Shown one piece after another: positions 31,149-41,565 of a stretch of DNA of 64,000 nucleotides. How positions within the stretch are numbered: the first letter of the stretch is position 1; each line of letters starts with the position of its first letter. Where the stretch lies: NCBI GenBank assembly GCA_028685875.1, contig JAQUDD010000001.1, positions 96,209 to 160,208 of the forward strand, in the 5' to 3' direction. The DNA is from Candidatus Absconditabacteria bacterium. GTDB lineage: Bacteria > Patescibacteriota > Gracilibacteria > Absconditabacterales > Absconditicoccaceae. A model generated the notes under the pieces. It worked only from the letters and a program-made list of their open reading frames with translations, was not told where the DNA came from and did no database searches. The position numbers were made by a program, and so were the translations under genes.

Positions 31149-32822
31149 GTTCATTAATCTTTTGTATCCCCAAACTCCCAATACCACAAACAGCACTACA
31201 ATCACATACTTTGCAAATAATCCTTTTGCCTGAACAAAAATTGCATACTTCGCTCCCATATTCGACAGCTGATAAATGATTTCCATCAAGAACATCTCCG
31301 GACAAGTCCATCCGCTCCGAGGGATAATAGCATACGTCAGCAGAGCAACGAATCCATAGATCGTTACCACAGGAATAATTGGTACGATGATGATATTCAA
31401 AAGAATTCCTACTAAATTCACGCCATTCATAAAAAACATTAAAATTGGTGCTGTTCAGAGAGAAGCACCAATGGTTGGAATGAGGTATTCTTTCCAAAAT
31501 TTCGTTGAGAAAAATCAGTGTCATTGCGAGGAACGAAGCGATAGCTTGTCCCGCAACTGCTGCGGGATGGCAGTTTCTCCTTTTTTCAGACTTTTTTCTT
31601 GCTGTTTCCTTGCACTTAATACCTGTGCAAGTTCCTCTTCTCTGGTGTGTTCTTGTATTTTTTCTGACCATTTCTGTATGAGTACAATCCCAATGATTGC
31701 TGCAAAACTCAGAGAAAATCCGACATCATATACGAGAGCGAAGGGATTGATTGCAAGAATTACTAGAAAGGCATATTTCATACTTCTTCGGATTGAGATT
31801 TCTCTTCCTCGGAAGAGTGCGATAAGTGTTAGACTTCCCATAATGGTTGCTCTGATTACGGAGCTATCTCCCCCACAAATCATTGCATACACAAAAATGA
31901 AAAGGAGGATGAGCGCATTTCTGATGTATAAAGGTACCCGTCCCAAGAGAAAAGAAAGTAGAATTACGAGCATAGCGATATTCCCTCCGCTTACTGCGAT
32001 AATATGCACCAGTCCACTCTCTACAAAAGTGGTATATTGTTCTGCTGGGATGAGAGATTTATCTCCGATGAGCAGGCCAAGTAAGAGTCCTGCATATTGG
32101 TTTTCTCAGAAGATTGTGGCTATATGACTTTGGAGATGAGATCTGATCTTCTCTATGAGTCAGAGTTGTTGTCTTTCTGGAAATTGGCCTTGCATTGTCT
32201 CTGGATTTTCTGGGTCAATAAGGAGGGCTTGTTTCTGATATAGTGTTCCTTCGAATCCTTTCATAAACATTCGTTTGTCGTAACTGAACTGGTAGTCCCA
32301 AAAGGTCTCTGTTCGTGGAAGATCATTCTTTTGTTCAAAAACAGCTTGTTCATCTAGAGGTTTGAGATTTGCAGAAAGGAAAAGTTGATCCCCAATCTGA
32401 AATGATTCTTGAGAATTGAGGATATACTTCTTTTTATCTTCTGTCTCAAAGATATATCTTTGGTATTTTTGGGTGTCTCTTATTGTCCCAAATGTATTGA
32501 TTGTTTTCCATCAAAACGCTTCTTCATTAAACTGCCTATCTTGTCTCCAAAAGTGTGTTAAAAATTCTGGATTCTTTTCTCGGAGATTTCGGCTGACTAT
32601 GCTACATGCTACTATAATTCCACAAAGTCCGGAGATGAGAACTTTTATGAAGTTGTTTTTTTCTCTTTTTTTCTTGGTGTCTTTCTTCTTTTGTATTTTT
32701 AGAAAGAGGACATATCCTCAGAGTATGAGAAAAAGAACCATAACGAGAGCACTACTTCCTCTTAGTGCATCCAAAAAAACGGTATATGTTCGGATAGATG
32801 CAGCAAAAGACAGAAGGAACAT
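31125..32822 (-). CDS. comEC: ComEC/Rec2-type DNA uptake channel
   Basis: 565 residues. Hydrophobic helices and a soluble OB-like segment precede the ComEC competence domain: YAGLLLGLLIGDKSLIPAEQ, FVESGLVHIIAVSGGNIAML, CGGDSSVIRATIMG and DVGFSLSFAAIIGIVLIQ. ComEC transports single-stranded DNA through the membrane. The C-terminal metallo-beta-lactamase domain of longer ComEC proteins is absent. Seven TGA codons are Gly. A family A repeat (31520-31572) is inserted in frame, read as AIPQQLRDKLSLRSSQGHG; its TGA codons are passable only as Gly. Start ATG 32820-32822; about 20 in-frame codons upstream have no ATG, so the N-terminus is uncertain. Confidence 0.85.
31520..31572. repeat. Palindromic repeat family A inside comEC
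   Basis: GTCATTGCGAGGAACGAAGC then GATAGCTTGTCCCGCAACTG with an inner CCCGCAACTGCTGCGGG palindrome. In frame with comEC on the minus strand. Confidence 0.8.
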
Positions 32823-32983
32823 CTTTTGTGTTTCTAGAAATAAAATTGGATTCTCAATTGTAGATTTTATATTGTGTTGTTCTTTATTATAATGCTATAA
32901 GAGTCGGACATCTAGATGTAGCTTTTCGTCCTCCCTACTATCTATGCCTCTGTGAGAGACGCTCTTTAGAGTGATATAAAATA

Positions 32984-33973
32984 TTAGTGATGATGGTCAT
33001 GTTCCTGTTCTATTATTCAGCTGTCTATATCAGAGAGGGCGATCTGATTTTTGTGACTCTTTGCCAGTACTTCAATCTCTTTCCCAAAAAATTTCAAGGG
33101 GTAGAGAAAGTGTAATCTTGCCCCGATTCAGAGTTTTGCGAAATAAAGGAGTTTTACTGTTTTGGCAACTCCTGCTTTTGTCCAGTCAAAGAGTTCAAGT
33201 TGAGGAAGATGTTCTTGAAGTTTCGTATAATATTGCATATCTTCTCACATACTACAGGGGAAATAGATGGGTTGAAATTGTGGATGTTTTCTGACGGTTT
33301 CTTTTATTTTTTTCAGACTTTCTTCCCAGTCGCAAAGCGGAGAAAGATTGATGAGTAAGTAAGGATCTCTTGTATCTTCTACTTCTCAGCTCTCCAAATA
33401 GTCCTTGGTCTCCTCTAGCAAAGGGAGTGAAAGGTCTCCAAAGAGTTCTACTTTGTGTAGTTCGTGTTTGTTGAGATATTTTTTTGTTATATCATAGGAA
33501 AATGAATCCCTGAGGATGAGATATTTTGCATGTTGAATGAGATTTTTTTGGAGCTGTTTGGTGAGTGAGCTATGGTCTGTGCCTAATCCTCCTACGAGTA
33601 CAAATCTTCTCTTTCTGATGCTATCCTCGTAAAGCAGAGGAAGATTTCGTCCGTTGTAGGGGAATTTTCTGTTTTCATCGAGTACTTGTCCACCTCCGAA
33701 AATTATTAAATCATATTTGTTTCTTTGGGATCCTAAGGCGATTTGGATTTGTTCTTTAGTGTTGGGCTTTGAAATGCAATTAATTTTTTTGAGTATGGGT
33801 GGAAAAAAGTGTTTGTGTTCAATGAGTCGAGACTCCATTCGTTGTGCGTCTCCACAGATGAGGTCAATCTGATTTGGATTGAAACTTTCCTCAATTCGAT
33901 TAAGTAGTCAAAAAACAATGAGTTCATCCCCCAAATTTTTATATCCATAATATCCTTTGATTAGAATCTTCAT
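32984..33973 (-). CDS. Polysaccharide pyruvyl transferase-like protein
   Basis: 329 residues. MKILIKGYYGYKNLGDELIV is the family start (G-Y-x-G-x-x-N-x-G-D-E), followed by DLIIFGGGQVLDEN and RRFVLVGGLGT, then a second half with PYLLINLSPLCDWEE and IGARLHFLYPLKF (R-x-H). These motifs match the pyruvyl transferases that add ketal pyruvate to wall or capsule sugars (CsaB family). Four TGA codons are Gly. It ends in a His-rich tail, HDHHH, unusual and possibly metal-binding. Start ATG 33971-33973. Confidence 0.8.
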
Positions 33974-34041
33974 TAAAAATGAGCTGCCTAAATATCGGTG
34001 ACTATAGTGTTTCTTCGCGGAACTACAAGAGCAAGCTTTTG

Positions 34042-35109
34042 TTATTTCTCACTTTTCTGTAGTTCTTTCCAAAGCTTTTCCTCTTCTTTAGAAAGTTTTT
34101 TTGGAATGTTTACTTTGGTTTCGACAAACATATCTCCTTTAGACTTGAAAAGTCCTTTGTCTCAGAATCCCTTTCCTGTGATTCTGATTTTATCTCAGAT
34201 TTGTGTTCCTTTTGGGATCTTTACTTCCATTTTCCCTTCAGGATGAGGAACGCTGATTTCTCCTCCTAAGACTAGGTCAAAGATACTTACTTCAGTCGTA
34301 ACATAGAGGTCGTTTTCCTTTCTATGATATTTATTTGTAGGAGTGATACGAATTTTAAGATAGAGATCTCCCGCTGGAGCATCCCCTATTCCTTCATCGC
34401 CTTTCCCTGGATATTTGATGTAGGCATCATCTTTGATCCCTGCGGGAACTTTGATTTCGATGGTTTCTTTTTTTGTGTCTAACCCTCAGTTTCCTACAGG
34501 TTTTCCGTCTTTAGTGAATATCTTCCCGAATCCTCCACATTCTGGACAGGTGGTTTGTGTTTGAAATGTTCCAAAAGGTGTCTGAGCAGCTTGAGAGACT
34601 TTTCCTCTTCCGCCACAATGAGAACAGACTTCTTCTTTTACTCCAGTAATTTTTTGAAGTCTATCATAAGAAATCTTTTTTTCACAACCGAGATAGGACT
34701 CTTCAAAGCTGATTTCAATAATTTTTTTGAGATCTTCCCCTTTTGTGGGTCCGCTTCTGCCTCCTCCAAATCAACCACCAAAGATATTCCCAATTAAGTC
34801 TCCAATATCAAATTCTGTCGCTCCACCACCGAAGCTCCCAAAGTCGAATCCTCAAAATCCTCCTTGTCCTCAGAATCCTCCACCACCAAATCAACCTTTT
34901 CTGTACATATCGTATTGTTGTCTTTTCTTTTCATCAGAAAGCACTCCATGAGCTTCATTTAGCTCTTGAAACTTTGTTTTATCTCCCCCTTCTTTATCAG
35001 GATGATATTTGATAGCGAGTTTTCTAAAGGCTTTTTTAATATCTGCAGTGCTTGCATCTTCTGTTACTCAGAGTATATCATAATAATTCTTTTTTGGATC
35101 AAAATCCAT
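34042..35109 (-). CDS. dnaJ: Chaperone DnaJ with reduced zinc-finger region
   Basis: 355 residues. The J domain has [20 protein letters not shown] with the HPD motif, followed by a Gly/Phe-rich region in which many glycines are TGA. The cysteine-rich part has only two C-x2-C-G-G-x-G repeats (CSHCGGRG and CPECGGFG) instead of four, enough for one zinc. The C-terminal substrate domain follows ([35 protein letters not shown]). Eight TGA codons in all. DnaJ assists DnaK; no dnaK or grpE is in the window. Start ATG 35107-35109; stop TAA 34042-34044. Confidence 0.93.
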
Positions 35110-35278
35110 TGTGGTAGCTTATATATTAAAAATAGCACTTGTTTGTGTTGAGTGATAGTATAGAAAAAAAGGAGGAGAATGCAAGAATTCTTTCTTTTCT
35201 GATCTCCTTTTTTCTTTTCTTGATTTTGAAAAGCTAATCTATGATATAGTGCTATCTATCTTTATTTTATATTTTCTG

Positions 35279-36415
35279 ATGAAAAAAGTAGCGATTCTTT
35301 ATTTAAATACGGGCGGAGGGCATATTGGATATGCGAGAGCTTTAGAAAAAGGAATTAAGAGGAAGAATTCCGACGTTGATGTCGTTTTGATTAATCCTTT
35401 AGAGGATCGTTTAGTGCTTAAGACTATTATTGAAGACGGGTTTTCGGTTACGACAAAAAATGATTATACAGGGTATGTGTTTGATGAATTAGCCAAAATC
35501 TGGGATTATAAGCTTCCAAGAAAAATTTCGGATACTGTATTTACGTTGACTCTCTATACGTATTTTCAAAGTCTTTTCAAAAAACAGAAGTTTGATTATG
35601 TTATTTCTACACATTTCTTTCTTAGTGGACCCGCTTGGTCTTTATTAAAAAAATCACCCTATAGCACATTTTTTCATTTAGTTGCTGATCCTCTGAGCCC
35701 TCATGAGATTTGGTTTGACATCAAAGATTGCCACTATATCGTAGAAAGTGAAAAAGTGAAAAATATGGCATTAAAATATGCTATTCCTAAGTCTTTGATT
35801 AAAGTTATTCCGATGATCTTGGACGAAAAATTTACTACTACGCTTTCTTTGCCTGAGCAAGAAAGCTTTAAGCGTTCACTTAATCTTTCTGTTAAAGAAC
35901 AGGTAGTGCTTTTGATTTGAGGATGAGAGGGGATTCCCAATGGGAAAAATATTGTGAAGCAGCTTTTAGCTTACCCTTTTCTTTCCAAGCAGCTGAGGTT
36001 TTTTGTTGTATGTGGAAAGAATGAGGAATTATATGCTTCTTTAACAGAACTTCTTGAAGGTCATTCGAAGGCGAAACAATTTGAGATTATCGGGTTTTCC
36101 AAGCAGGTCTATGAATTGATGAATATTGCTGATGTGGTTCTCTGTAAGGCTGGTCCTGCAACGGTTTTTGAAGTAATTTCCCAAGGAAAACCGATGATTA
36201 TTTATAAAAAGTTCTGACCCCAAGAGGAGGGTAATGTGGATTTTGTCTTAGAGCATGGGTGTGGAATTTATGAGTCTAATTCAGCTTTTTTGCCAGGATT
36301 AATTGATGGACTTTTACTTAGTGATGCTGCAAGGAAAAGTATGCAAGAAAATATCAAAAAACTGGATTATCATAATGGACTGGATGGTTGTGTTGATTAT
36401 ATTTTTTCTCATTAA
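35279..36415 (+). CDS. MGDG-synthase/MurG-like glycosyltransferase
   Basis: 378 residues. MKKVAILYLNTGGGHIGYAR is the N-terminal motif of GT28-type transferases (Gly-rich loop with GGGH). FDYVISTHFFLSG follows, then the nucleotide-sugar site starting VLLIGGGEGIPNGKN (two glycines by TGA) and AGPATVFEVISQGKPMIIY, the family E-x-x-x-x-G-K-P. These proteins move a sugar from UDP or similar onto a lipid or lipid-linked acceptor. The acceptor cannot be predicted. A third TGA follows KKF. Start ATG 35279 despite a longer possible frame upstream; stop TAA 36413-36415. Confidence 0.75.
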
Positions 36416-36434
36416 GTGTTGCCTTGTTTTTTGC

Positions 36435-36464
36435 TTGATTTTGGGATTTTCTTCAGTATATACT
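36435..36464 (+). promoter_or_regulatory. Promoter for tRNA-Cys
   Basis: TTGATT (36435-36440), 18-base spacer, TATACT (36459-36464); predicted start about 9 bases before the tRNA. Confidence 0.55.
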
Positions 36465-36479
36465 ATCTTACCGCTTAGT

Positions 36480-36553
36480 GGCACCTTGACAGAGCGGTCT
36501 ATTGTACAGGTCTGCAAAACCTCGGTTCATGGGTTCGAATCCCATAGGTGCCT
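36480..36553 (+). tRNA. tRNA-Cys (GCA)
   Basis: 74 bases. Acceptor GGCACCT/AGGTGCC, anticodon loop with GCA, T arm GGGTTCGAATCCC, discriminator T as usual for Cys. CCA not encoded. Confidence 0.95.
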
Positions 36554-36603
36554 AGTTCCTTCTGTCTAGACCGAGAGATATCACCTCTGTTCTGTACAAG
36601 AAA

Positions 36604-36627
36604 TCCGAACTTTGTTTCGGTTTTTTT
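36604..36627 (+). terminator. Terminator after tRNA-Cys
   Basis: TCCGAA/TTCGG hairpin followed by seven T's on the plus strand. Confidence 0.7.
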
Positions 36628-36631
36628 CTTT

Positions 36632-36659
36632 AAAAAAAGATTGCTAAGTGCAATCTTTG
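36632..36659 (-). terminator. Terminator of the HAAS-like gene
   Basis: AAAGATTGC/GCAATCTTT hairpin; on the minus strand it is followed by seven T's, directly after the stop of the gene at 36665. Confidence 0.75.
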
Positions 36660-36664
36660 TTATG

Positions 36665-38401
36665 TTAGTTCATGTCGATTTCTTCTCCAAGTTGTCTTTC
36701 AAGTTCGGCGATTCTTTCTTCGAGTTCAGCGCGTCTTTGTTCACGAGCGAGTTCTTCTTCGAGATTTATTTGTTCTTCGAGTGCTTCTTGGTTTATTTGT
36801 TCGGATTGTAGTGTTTGCTCAGCTTCTTGTCTTTGTAATTCTGAAGACTCTTTTTGACAGACTGCAGAGGCTTCATTTTGACCGAGCTGTCGGTTATCGA
36901 AAAGACAGTCTCTGATTTTGTTTCTGAGTTTTCTTTCATTTGGCTGTTCAAGTGCTGGATACTTTGTTAGTCTCTCTTGTTCAAGTTCGTTAAAGATTTT
37001 ATCAATCTGTTGATCTTTTTCACAAACAAATGTTTGCTGTGCCTCTGAGTAGAAGATGATGTCGTTTCTGGTGCTACAAAAGGTGTTTACATCGGTTTGG
37101 AAGGTATAGTCTTTGGGAAGCGTTATGATAAGTTGAATGGAGGGGTTGTTGTAAGGAACTTTTTCTGAAAAAAGAAGGTTGTTTTTCCGCTCGAGCAGAT
37201 AGCTTCTGTCAATTTGTTGTTCTATAGTTGGAGTGAGGAAGTTTGCTTCTATTTTCTCTTTGGTTCCCATTTGTAGTGGGAGATAGTTAAGTTTTACTTC
37301 TATATTAAATTCATTTCCTTCTTGTATACTGCTGAAGACATCTATTCCCCCTATTCGTCCGTGACTGTTTGGCTCTACAACATCAAGGATCAGATTTTTT
37401 GTTGTTGGTTGAAATGAAATGTTTTTAGATATGGTTTCTCTTTGTGATGCTTCAAATGCTATGAACACATTTATCCCTTGTGAGATGAGATAAATTCCAC
37501 TAAATACCGCAATAACTAATGCTCAAAAGTGGACATATCGGTTGGTGAGAGGTTTTTTGCTGAAGCTAGAAAGAAATGCGATAGTCCAAAACGCTGAAAC
37601 GAGAATGAGACAAATGAGTGCGAATATGATGAGGACATTTCCCGTAAAGAGAAGTTTGAGAGATTGATTATACATTTCTGGTTCTGATCGCCAAAGGGCT
37701 AGTGCGGTGCATAGTCCAAAGATAATCATGATGAGTGCGATAATTGTTCCAATTCTAATTGCTCATCGAATGAGTGTTCATAAGAGTTTTCGTCCTCAGA
37801 CGATAATTCCTTTAAAGATGCTGAATATTCCATAGAGAAAAAGTCAGATTCCTCCAAAGATTCCTTTTACCCGTTCTGCAGTTTCTTTTCGAGTAGTTTT
37901 TCGTCCTTTTAGTAAGAGTTTTACAATGAAGGCTCCTGCATAGATGAGGAATCCCACTCCACTGAAGAAAGTGATTGCTGTAAGAAAGCTGGCTGCGGTA
38001 AAAAATAAGATGACCGTGATAAAGAGAATACGTACTATTCGTGTTGGGATTTTGCTTCGCTGTGTGATCCATGTGGATACTCCGAGAAATCGTGCTTTAT
38101 TTTTTCAGGTTTTCTTTGCTTCTTCGCTGGTGGTATTGAAACTTTCTACGGCTTCGTTTTCGAAGATATCTTCGGGTTCACCGAGGGTATTCACGATCTC
38201 TACAAGGTCTTTTTGCTTGATCGGTTCCGGAATATCGAAAAGCTTTTCCAAAAGGTTTTGGTAGATGTCATCAACAATTTCCTGTTGGACGTTGTGAGCT
38301 TTTGCGTAGCTTTCAATTCTTTTGAGATATTTTTCAAGGAAGATTTCAGCTTCTTTTTGGATTTCGAAGGATTGTTCTTGAAATTTGAAGGTGCTTGACA
38401 T
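36665..38401 (-). CDS. HAAS-like multispanning membrane protein with coiled-coil tail
   Basis: 578 residues. The N-terminal helical domain (FLEKYLKRIESYAKAHNVQQ..VDDIYQNLLEKLF then IVNTLGEPEDIFE) resembles the HAAS domain found next to PadR regulators. Several membrane helices follow between about residues 118 and 280, then an extracytoplasmic beta-type region and a Glu/Gln/Arg coiled coil up to the end (LEERIAELERQLGEE). Several TGA codons are Gly. The padR gene lies just upstream on the same strand, separated by repeats, as in PadR/HAAS gene pairs. Role unknown, possibly envelope stress or signalling. Start ATG 38399-38401. Confidence 0.65.
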
Positions 38402-38459
38402 GGGAAATAGATAAATAGGTAAAGAGTTGTATAGTTTTGATGGGTGAGGCATTCTGTCA

Positions 38460-38684
38460 TTCAGACGGCTGGAAGTGAAGACGAAGAATGAGACGGAACT
38501 GGAAGGAGGAAGAATCTAGGTAAACTAGGATTCCCTTTTTATCTGGATTGCTGTCCGATTTCGTCGAGACGAAGTCGCAAGCTCGCAATGACAGGTATTT
38601 GTCATCCTGAGTGTAACGAAGGATCCAAGATTTAGAGGAGTTCTTTTTTTTCTCTGGATTCTTCACTCCGTTCAGAATGACCAG
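38460..38684. repeat. Cluster of palindromic repeats (families A and B) between padR and HAAS-like gene
   Basis: Contains GGATTGCTGTCCGATTTCGT with GCTCGCAATGACAG (family A), GTCATCCTGAGTGTAACGAA with GGATCC (family B, reversed), and GGATTCTTCACTCCGTTCAG with AATGACC (family B). No gene is seen in these 285 bases. Confidence 0.8.
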
Positions 38685-38688
38685 TTAT

Positions 38689-38985
38689 TTACTTAGTTAT
38701 TGCACTGACGCTTTTGACGAGCTCTTTTCGGACTTTGTCCATAGATTTGAGACTTTCTTTGCCTTTGGAGGTGAGTCTATAATATTTTCTGGGGGGTCAT
38801 TGTTGCGATTCGACTCGGATATATTCTAGGAGTTTATCTGTTTTGAGTCTAGAGAGGAGGGGATACATCGTTCCTTCTACGACGATCAGATTTGCTTTTT
38901 TGAGGGATTTTATGATGTCGTTGGTATAGCTTTCTCCTTTGGCGATGATGGAAAGGATGAGATATTCAAGGATTCCTTTTTTCAT
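38689..38985 (-). CDS. PadR-family transcriptional regulator
   Basis: 98 residues, a short PadR. KKGILEYLILSIIAKGESYT, then GTMYPLLSRLKTDKLLEYI and PPRKYYRLTSKGKESL match the winged-helix DNA-binding domain, with the G-T-x-Y-P-x-L-x-R-L motif. One TGA (QQGPPRKYY) is Gly at the family position G-P-x-R-K-Y-Y. PadR proteins usually repress a neighbouring membrane or efflux gene; the likely target is the HAAS-like gene downstream. Start ATG 38983-38985. Confidence 0.88.
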
Positions 38986-39225
38986 CTGGGTGGTTATTTT
39001 ATCAGCTTCTCACATAGCTTTTCTTATATTATTTGGTAAAATTTTAGTACCTTGTATAACAAGGTAGTATATTTTTTTGATGTAAAATCAAGAGGTTTTA
39101 CGAATATGTTCGTTATTCCCCTAAAATAACTCCTTATTTATTTAGAGTATCTGCCCTTGTATTTTTTCTCAATACCGATACATATATGTCAAATATCTTC
39201 AGATTTATTATTTTCTCATATATTC

Positions 39226-40275
39226 ATGTCTTATTCATCTACTAGTCCATCTCCTAGAAGGGCTATGAAATCACTCGCTTGGTCGAATACGAGAATTACT
39301 GTTTTGGAACGATGTGAAAGGAAGTATTATTTTAGTTATTATACTTTTGCTCTCAAACAGGAGTATCCTGAGATTTGGCAGGAAGCTTTGGTATTAAAAG
39401 GATTAAAAAGTATTGAGATGTGGATTGGAGAAAAGTCTCACTATCTCTTGTCCGATTATTTACATCTCTTTAAGAGTTGGGTAGCAATTGAAAAAGATGG
39501 TGAGGAGGTTAGCGATACTGTTCGTGTACAAGCGATTGAAGAATTGAAAGAAAAGATAAAAGCTGAAATGGAGTCTGAGTTCCAATTTTCCAAAGAAAGG
39601 GACTATCGGGATTATCAGGATTTTTTTGGAAAATTTTGATTATCAGAGCATTTTTATGGAGAAGAAGTAGATGCTAAATTGCCCTCTGCAATTGAAAAAG
39701 TGTGTGCTAATTTGGATCGTTTTATTGCGAGTAACTGGCATTCTAAGGTACAGGATTATTTCGAAACAGCGAAATCCGTCTATGTAGAGTCTCCAAGAAT
39801 TCCAGACTTTGAAGCAATGAAAGTACAGGTATCCAAAATTCCTGCTCTAAGGAATGTTTCTGTGATGGCTGCTCCGGATTTTGGTGTGGTTTTTTCGGAT
39901 ACGGATTATGTGATTTTGGATCGAAAGTCTGGGAAGGAAGATGTTTTACAGGAAGGAATCTCTGACCAAATTAAGGTGTATGCACTCAAAATGTTGCTTA
40001 AAAAGGGGTATGCAAATCTCAATGGTGTGAGGATTGAGGGACAAGAGGTATATCTCAATACTATGAATAATTATGGGGGAGTATTGATGCAGGATGATAT
40101 TGATGGAATTGTTACTAAAATAGAAAAGGATGTTGGGTTACAAAAGAAATTTTTAGTGGATGAAGATCCTGTTAGAAATATTCCTGTAGATGCGATGATG
40201 TTCACCAAGACGAGTAGTGTGAAGAAGTGTGAGAGTTGTACGTTTAGGAGTGTGTGTGAGAAGTTTAAGGTGTAA
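39226..40275 (+). CDS. PD-(D/E)XK nuclease, RecB/AddB-like, with iron-sulfur cysteines
   Basis: 349 residues. LAWSNTRITVLERCERKYYF is the start of the RecB-like domain (S-x-S-x-x-x-x-x-x-C-P-x-x-Y/F). APDFGVVFSDTDYVILDRKSGK contains the D-x-n-(D/E)-x-K core, and QIKVYALKML the QxxxY motif. The C-terminal CESCTFRSVCEKF with Cys 31 region gives the four cysteines of the iron-sulfur staple. It is a stand-alone nuclease of this fold, as in Cas4-like or RecB-family proteins; no CRISPR array is near. One TGA (GKFGLSEH). Start ATG 39226 chosen, since the earlier in-frame ATG has no supporting features. Confidence 0.78.
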
Positions 40276-40297
40276 TTTATTTATATGTTGGATTAGT

Positions 40298-40951
40298 ATG
40301 CAAAAGAACTGGATATTTGTATGTTTGGGTTTGGTAGTTGTTTTTATTTTAGGATTGTGGCTTCGTCAATCTTATCCTAATTTTCAAGCATTCCATATTC
40401 CTATGGAGTCTCAGGATGCTGATTCTTCTTCTGTGGATGGTAATAGTATGGAGGATTTGGAGTCTTATGCTCAAGAGATACTTGAATTATTGGCAAATCA
40501 GGATTTTGATGCTCTCTCCTTACATGTAGGGGAGGGAGGGCTCTACTTACTTCCTTATCCTGTGATTTGGGAGAACCAACCTCAGATTCTTTCTACAGGG
40601 GAGCTTCTTTCTCTGGTCGGTTCAGAGGAAGTGTTAACGCGAGGAACTCGAGATGGGAGTGGGCATCCTATTACGGGGACTTTTGCTTGGTATTATGAGA
40701 GGTTTGTTTGGAATGCGGATTTTCTCTCTGGAGCTGAAATTCTGAGGGGAGAAAATATTCCAGATTCTCGTGGGAATACCATAGTAGATCTTGGAACAAT
40801 TTTTCCGGGAGCAGAAGTGATAGAGTATTATTTGCCAGGAATCGATCCTCAGTATGACGGCATTGATTGGCAGAGTTTGTATTTGATTTTTGTTCCTTGA
40901 GATACAGGATATTTGCTGAAAGGAATTGCTCATGGAGAGTGGACTATCTAA
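40298..40951 (+). CDS. Hypothetical exported or anchored protein
   Basis: 217 residues. N-terminal hydrophobic segment (WIFVCLGLVVVFILGLWL) is a signal anchor or signal peptide, followed by an acidic linker and a folded domain of about 170 residues with motifs such as GEGGLYLLPYPVIW and GTFAWYYERFVWNADFL. Not recognised. One TGA (FVPGDTGYLL) is Gly. It follows the nuclease gene by 22 bases and overlaps the next small gene by 20 bases, suggesting one transcript. Confidence 0.6.
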
Positions 40952-41093
40952 AAAGACTGGAATTTCTATTTTTTGATTTTTTTTTGTGCTTATTGTCTTT
41001 GTTTTCTTTTCATACCTTTTTTTAGGTGTGGGTATTTATTGGTCTGCTTATAGAAAACTACCTTTTCTTTTGTTTCATTTTCTTTCCCATTAG
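40932..41093 (+). CDS. Small membrane protein
   Basis: 53 residues: MESGLSKKTGISIFGFFFVL, a hydrophobic helix of about 25 residues, then a short polar end. One TGA (SIFGFFF) is Gly, so standard calling would miss it. The start overlaps the upstream gene in another frame by 20 bases, typical of coupled genes. Function unknown. Confidence 0.5.
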
Positions 41094-41156
41094 AAGCCAC
41101 CTTTGAAAAAAAACAACCATTTTTTATAAATTGTGATAAAATTGTATAAAAATCTC

Positions 41157-41186
41157 TTGATTTTAGTCCTCTATTTTATATATATT
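41157..41186 (+). promoter_or_regulatory. Putative promoter for tRNA-Gly(UCA)
   Basis: TTGATT (41157-41162), 18-base spacer, TATATT (41181-41186), about 31 bases before the tRNA. Confidence 0.45.
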
Positions 41187-41217
41187 GTTCACTGTGAGTG
41201 GAAAAGAAGGATGATGT

Positions 41218-41291
41218 GCGGATATGATGTAGTTGGTGTAGCATAGCAGACTTCAGCTCTGCTTGTACGGGTTCAAGTCCCGTTATCCGCT
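41218..41291 (+). tRNA. UGA-decoding tRNA, anticodon UCA, glycine type
   Basis: 74 bases. Acceptor GCGGATA/TATCCGC, D stem ATGT/GCAT, anticodon stem GCAGA/TCTGC with loop CTTCAGC (anticodon TCA at 41253-41255), T stem 5 pairs with TTCAAGT, discriminator T. GCGGA start and T discriminator fit bacterial tRNA-Gly. It reads UGA codons, matching the glycine positions where TGA occurs in the window. It is the expected partner of UGA recoding in Absconditabacteria/Gracilibacteria. It is a normal elongator-length tRNA with a short variable loop, so not a selenocysteine tRNA. Confidence 0.95.
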
Positions 41292-41313
41292 GTTTACTAA
41301 TCGTTTGTGGATA

Positions 41314-41553
41314 ATGAAACAAGTAGTTCTCTGATTATTGATAATGGCGTTGGGTAGTGCTTTGATGTACTTCTCTTATCCGCTGATGGAGATGTTTGGG
41401 AGGATTCCTTGGGCGGAAAAGAATCTCTGAGGGACAAGAAATGCTTTTCTTTTTTGAGGCTTTCTCTTTGTAGTGATAGGTGGTTTAATTCTCTTTGGAG
41501 TTATTCCTACTACGAGTCCTATGGATACGGTTCCCACTTGAATTGTTGGATAA
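41314..41553 (+). CDS. Small membrane protein rich in TGA-coded glycine
   Basis: 79 residues with two hydrophobic helices (VVLGLLIMALGSALMYFSY and ..AFLFGGFLFVVIGGLILFGV). Four TGA codons are Gly, so the gene is invisible in the standard code. Start ATG 41314, stop TAA 41551-41553, 13 bases before tRNA-Tyr. It lies immediately after the UGA-decoding tRNA. Not assigned to a family. Confidence 0.6.
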
Positions 41554-41565
41554 TTATTATTTTGC

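Noticed and set aside
31387-32127. 246-codon plus-strand frame over comEC
   Set aside because: It is the antisense of the comEC core, with composition of a shadow frame.
41218-41291. Selenocysteine tRNA
   Set aside because: Arm lengths and variable loop are those of a normal elongator tRNA, and TGA codons are far too frequent and at glycine positions.
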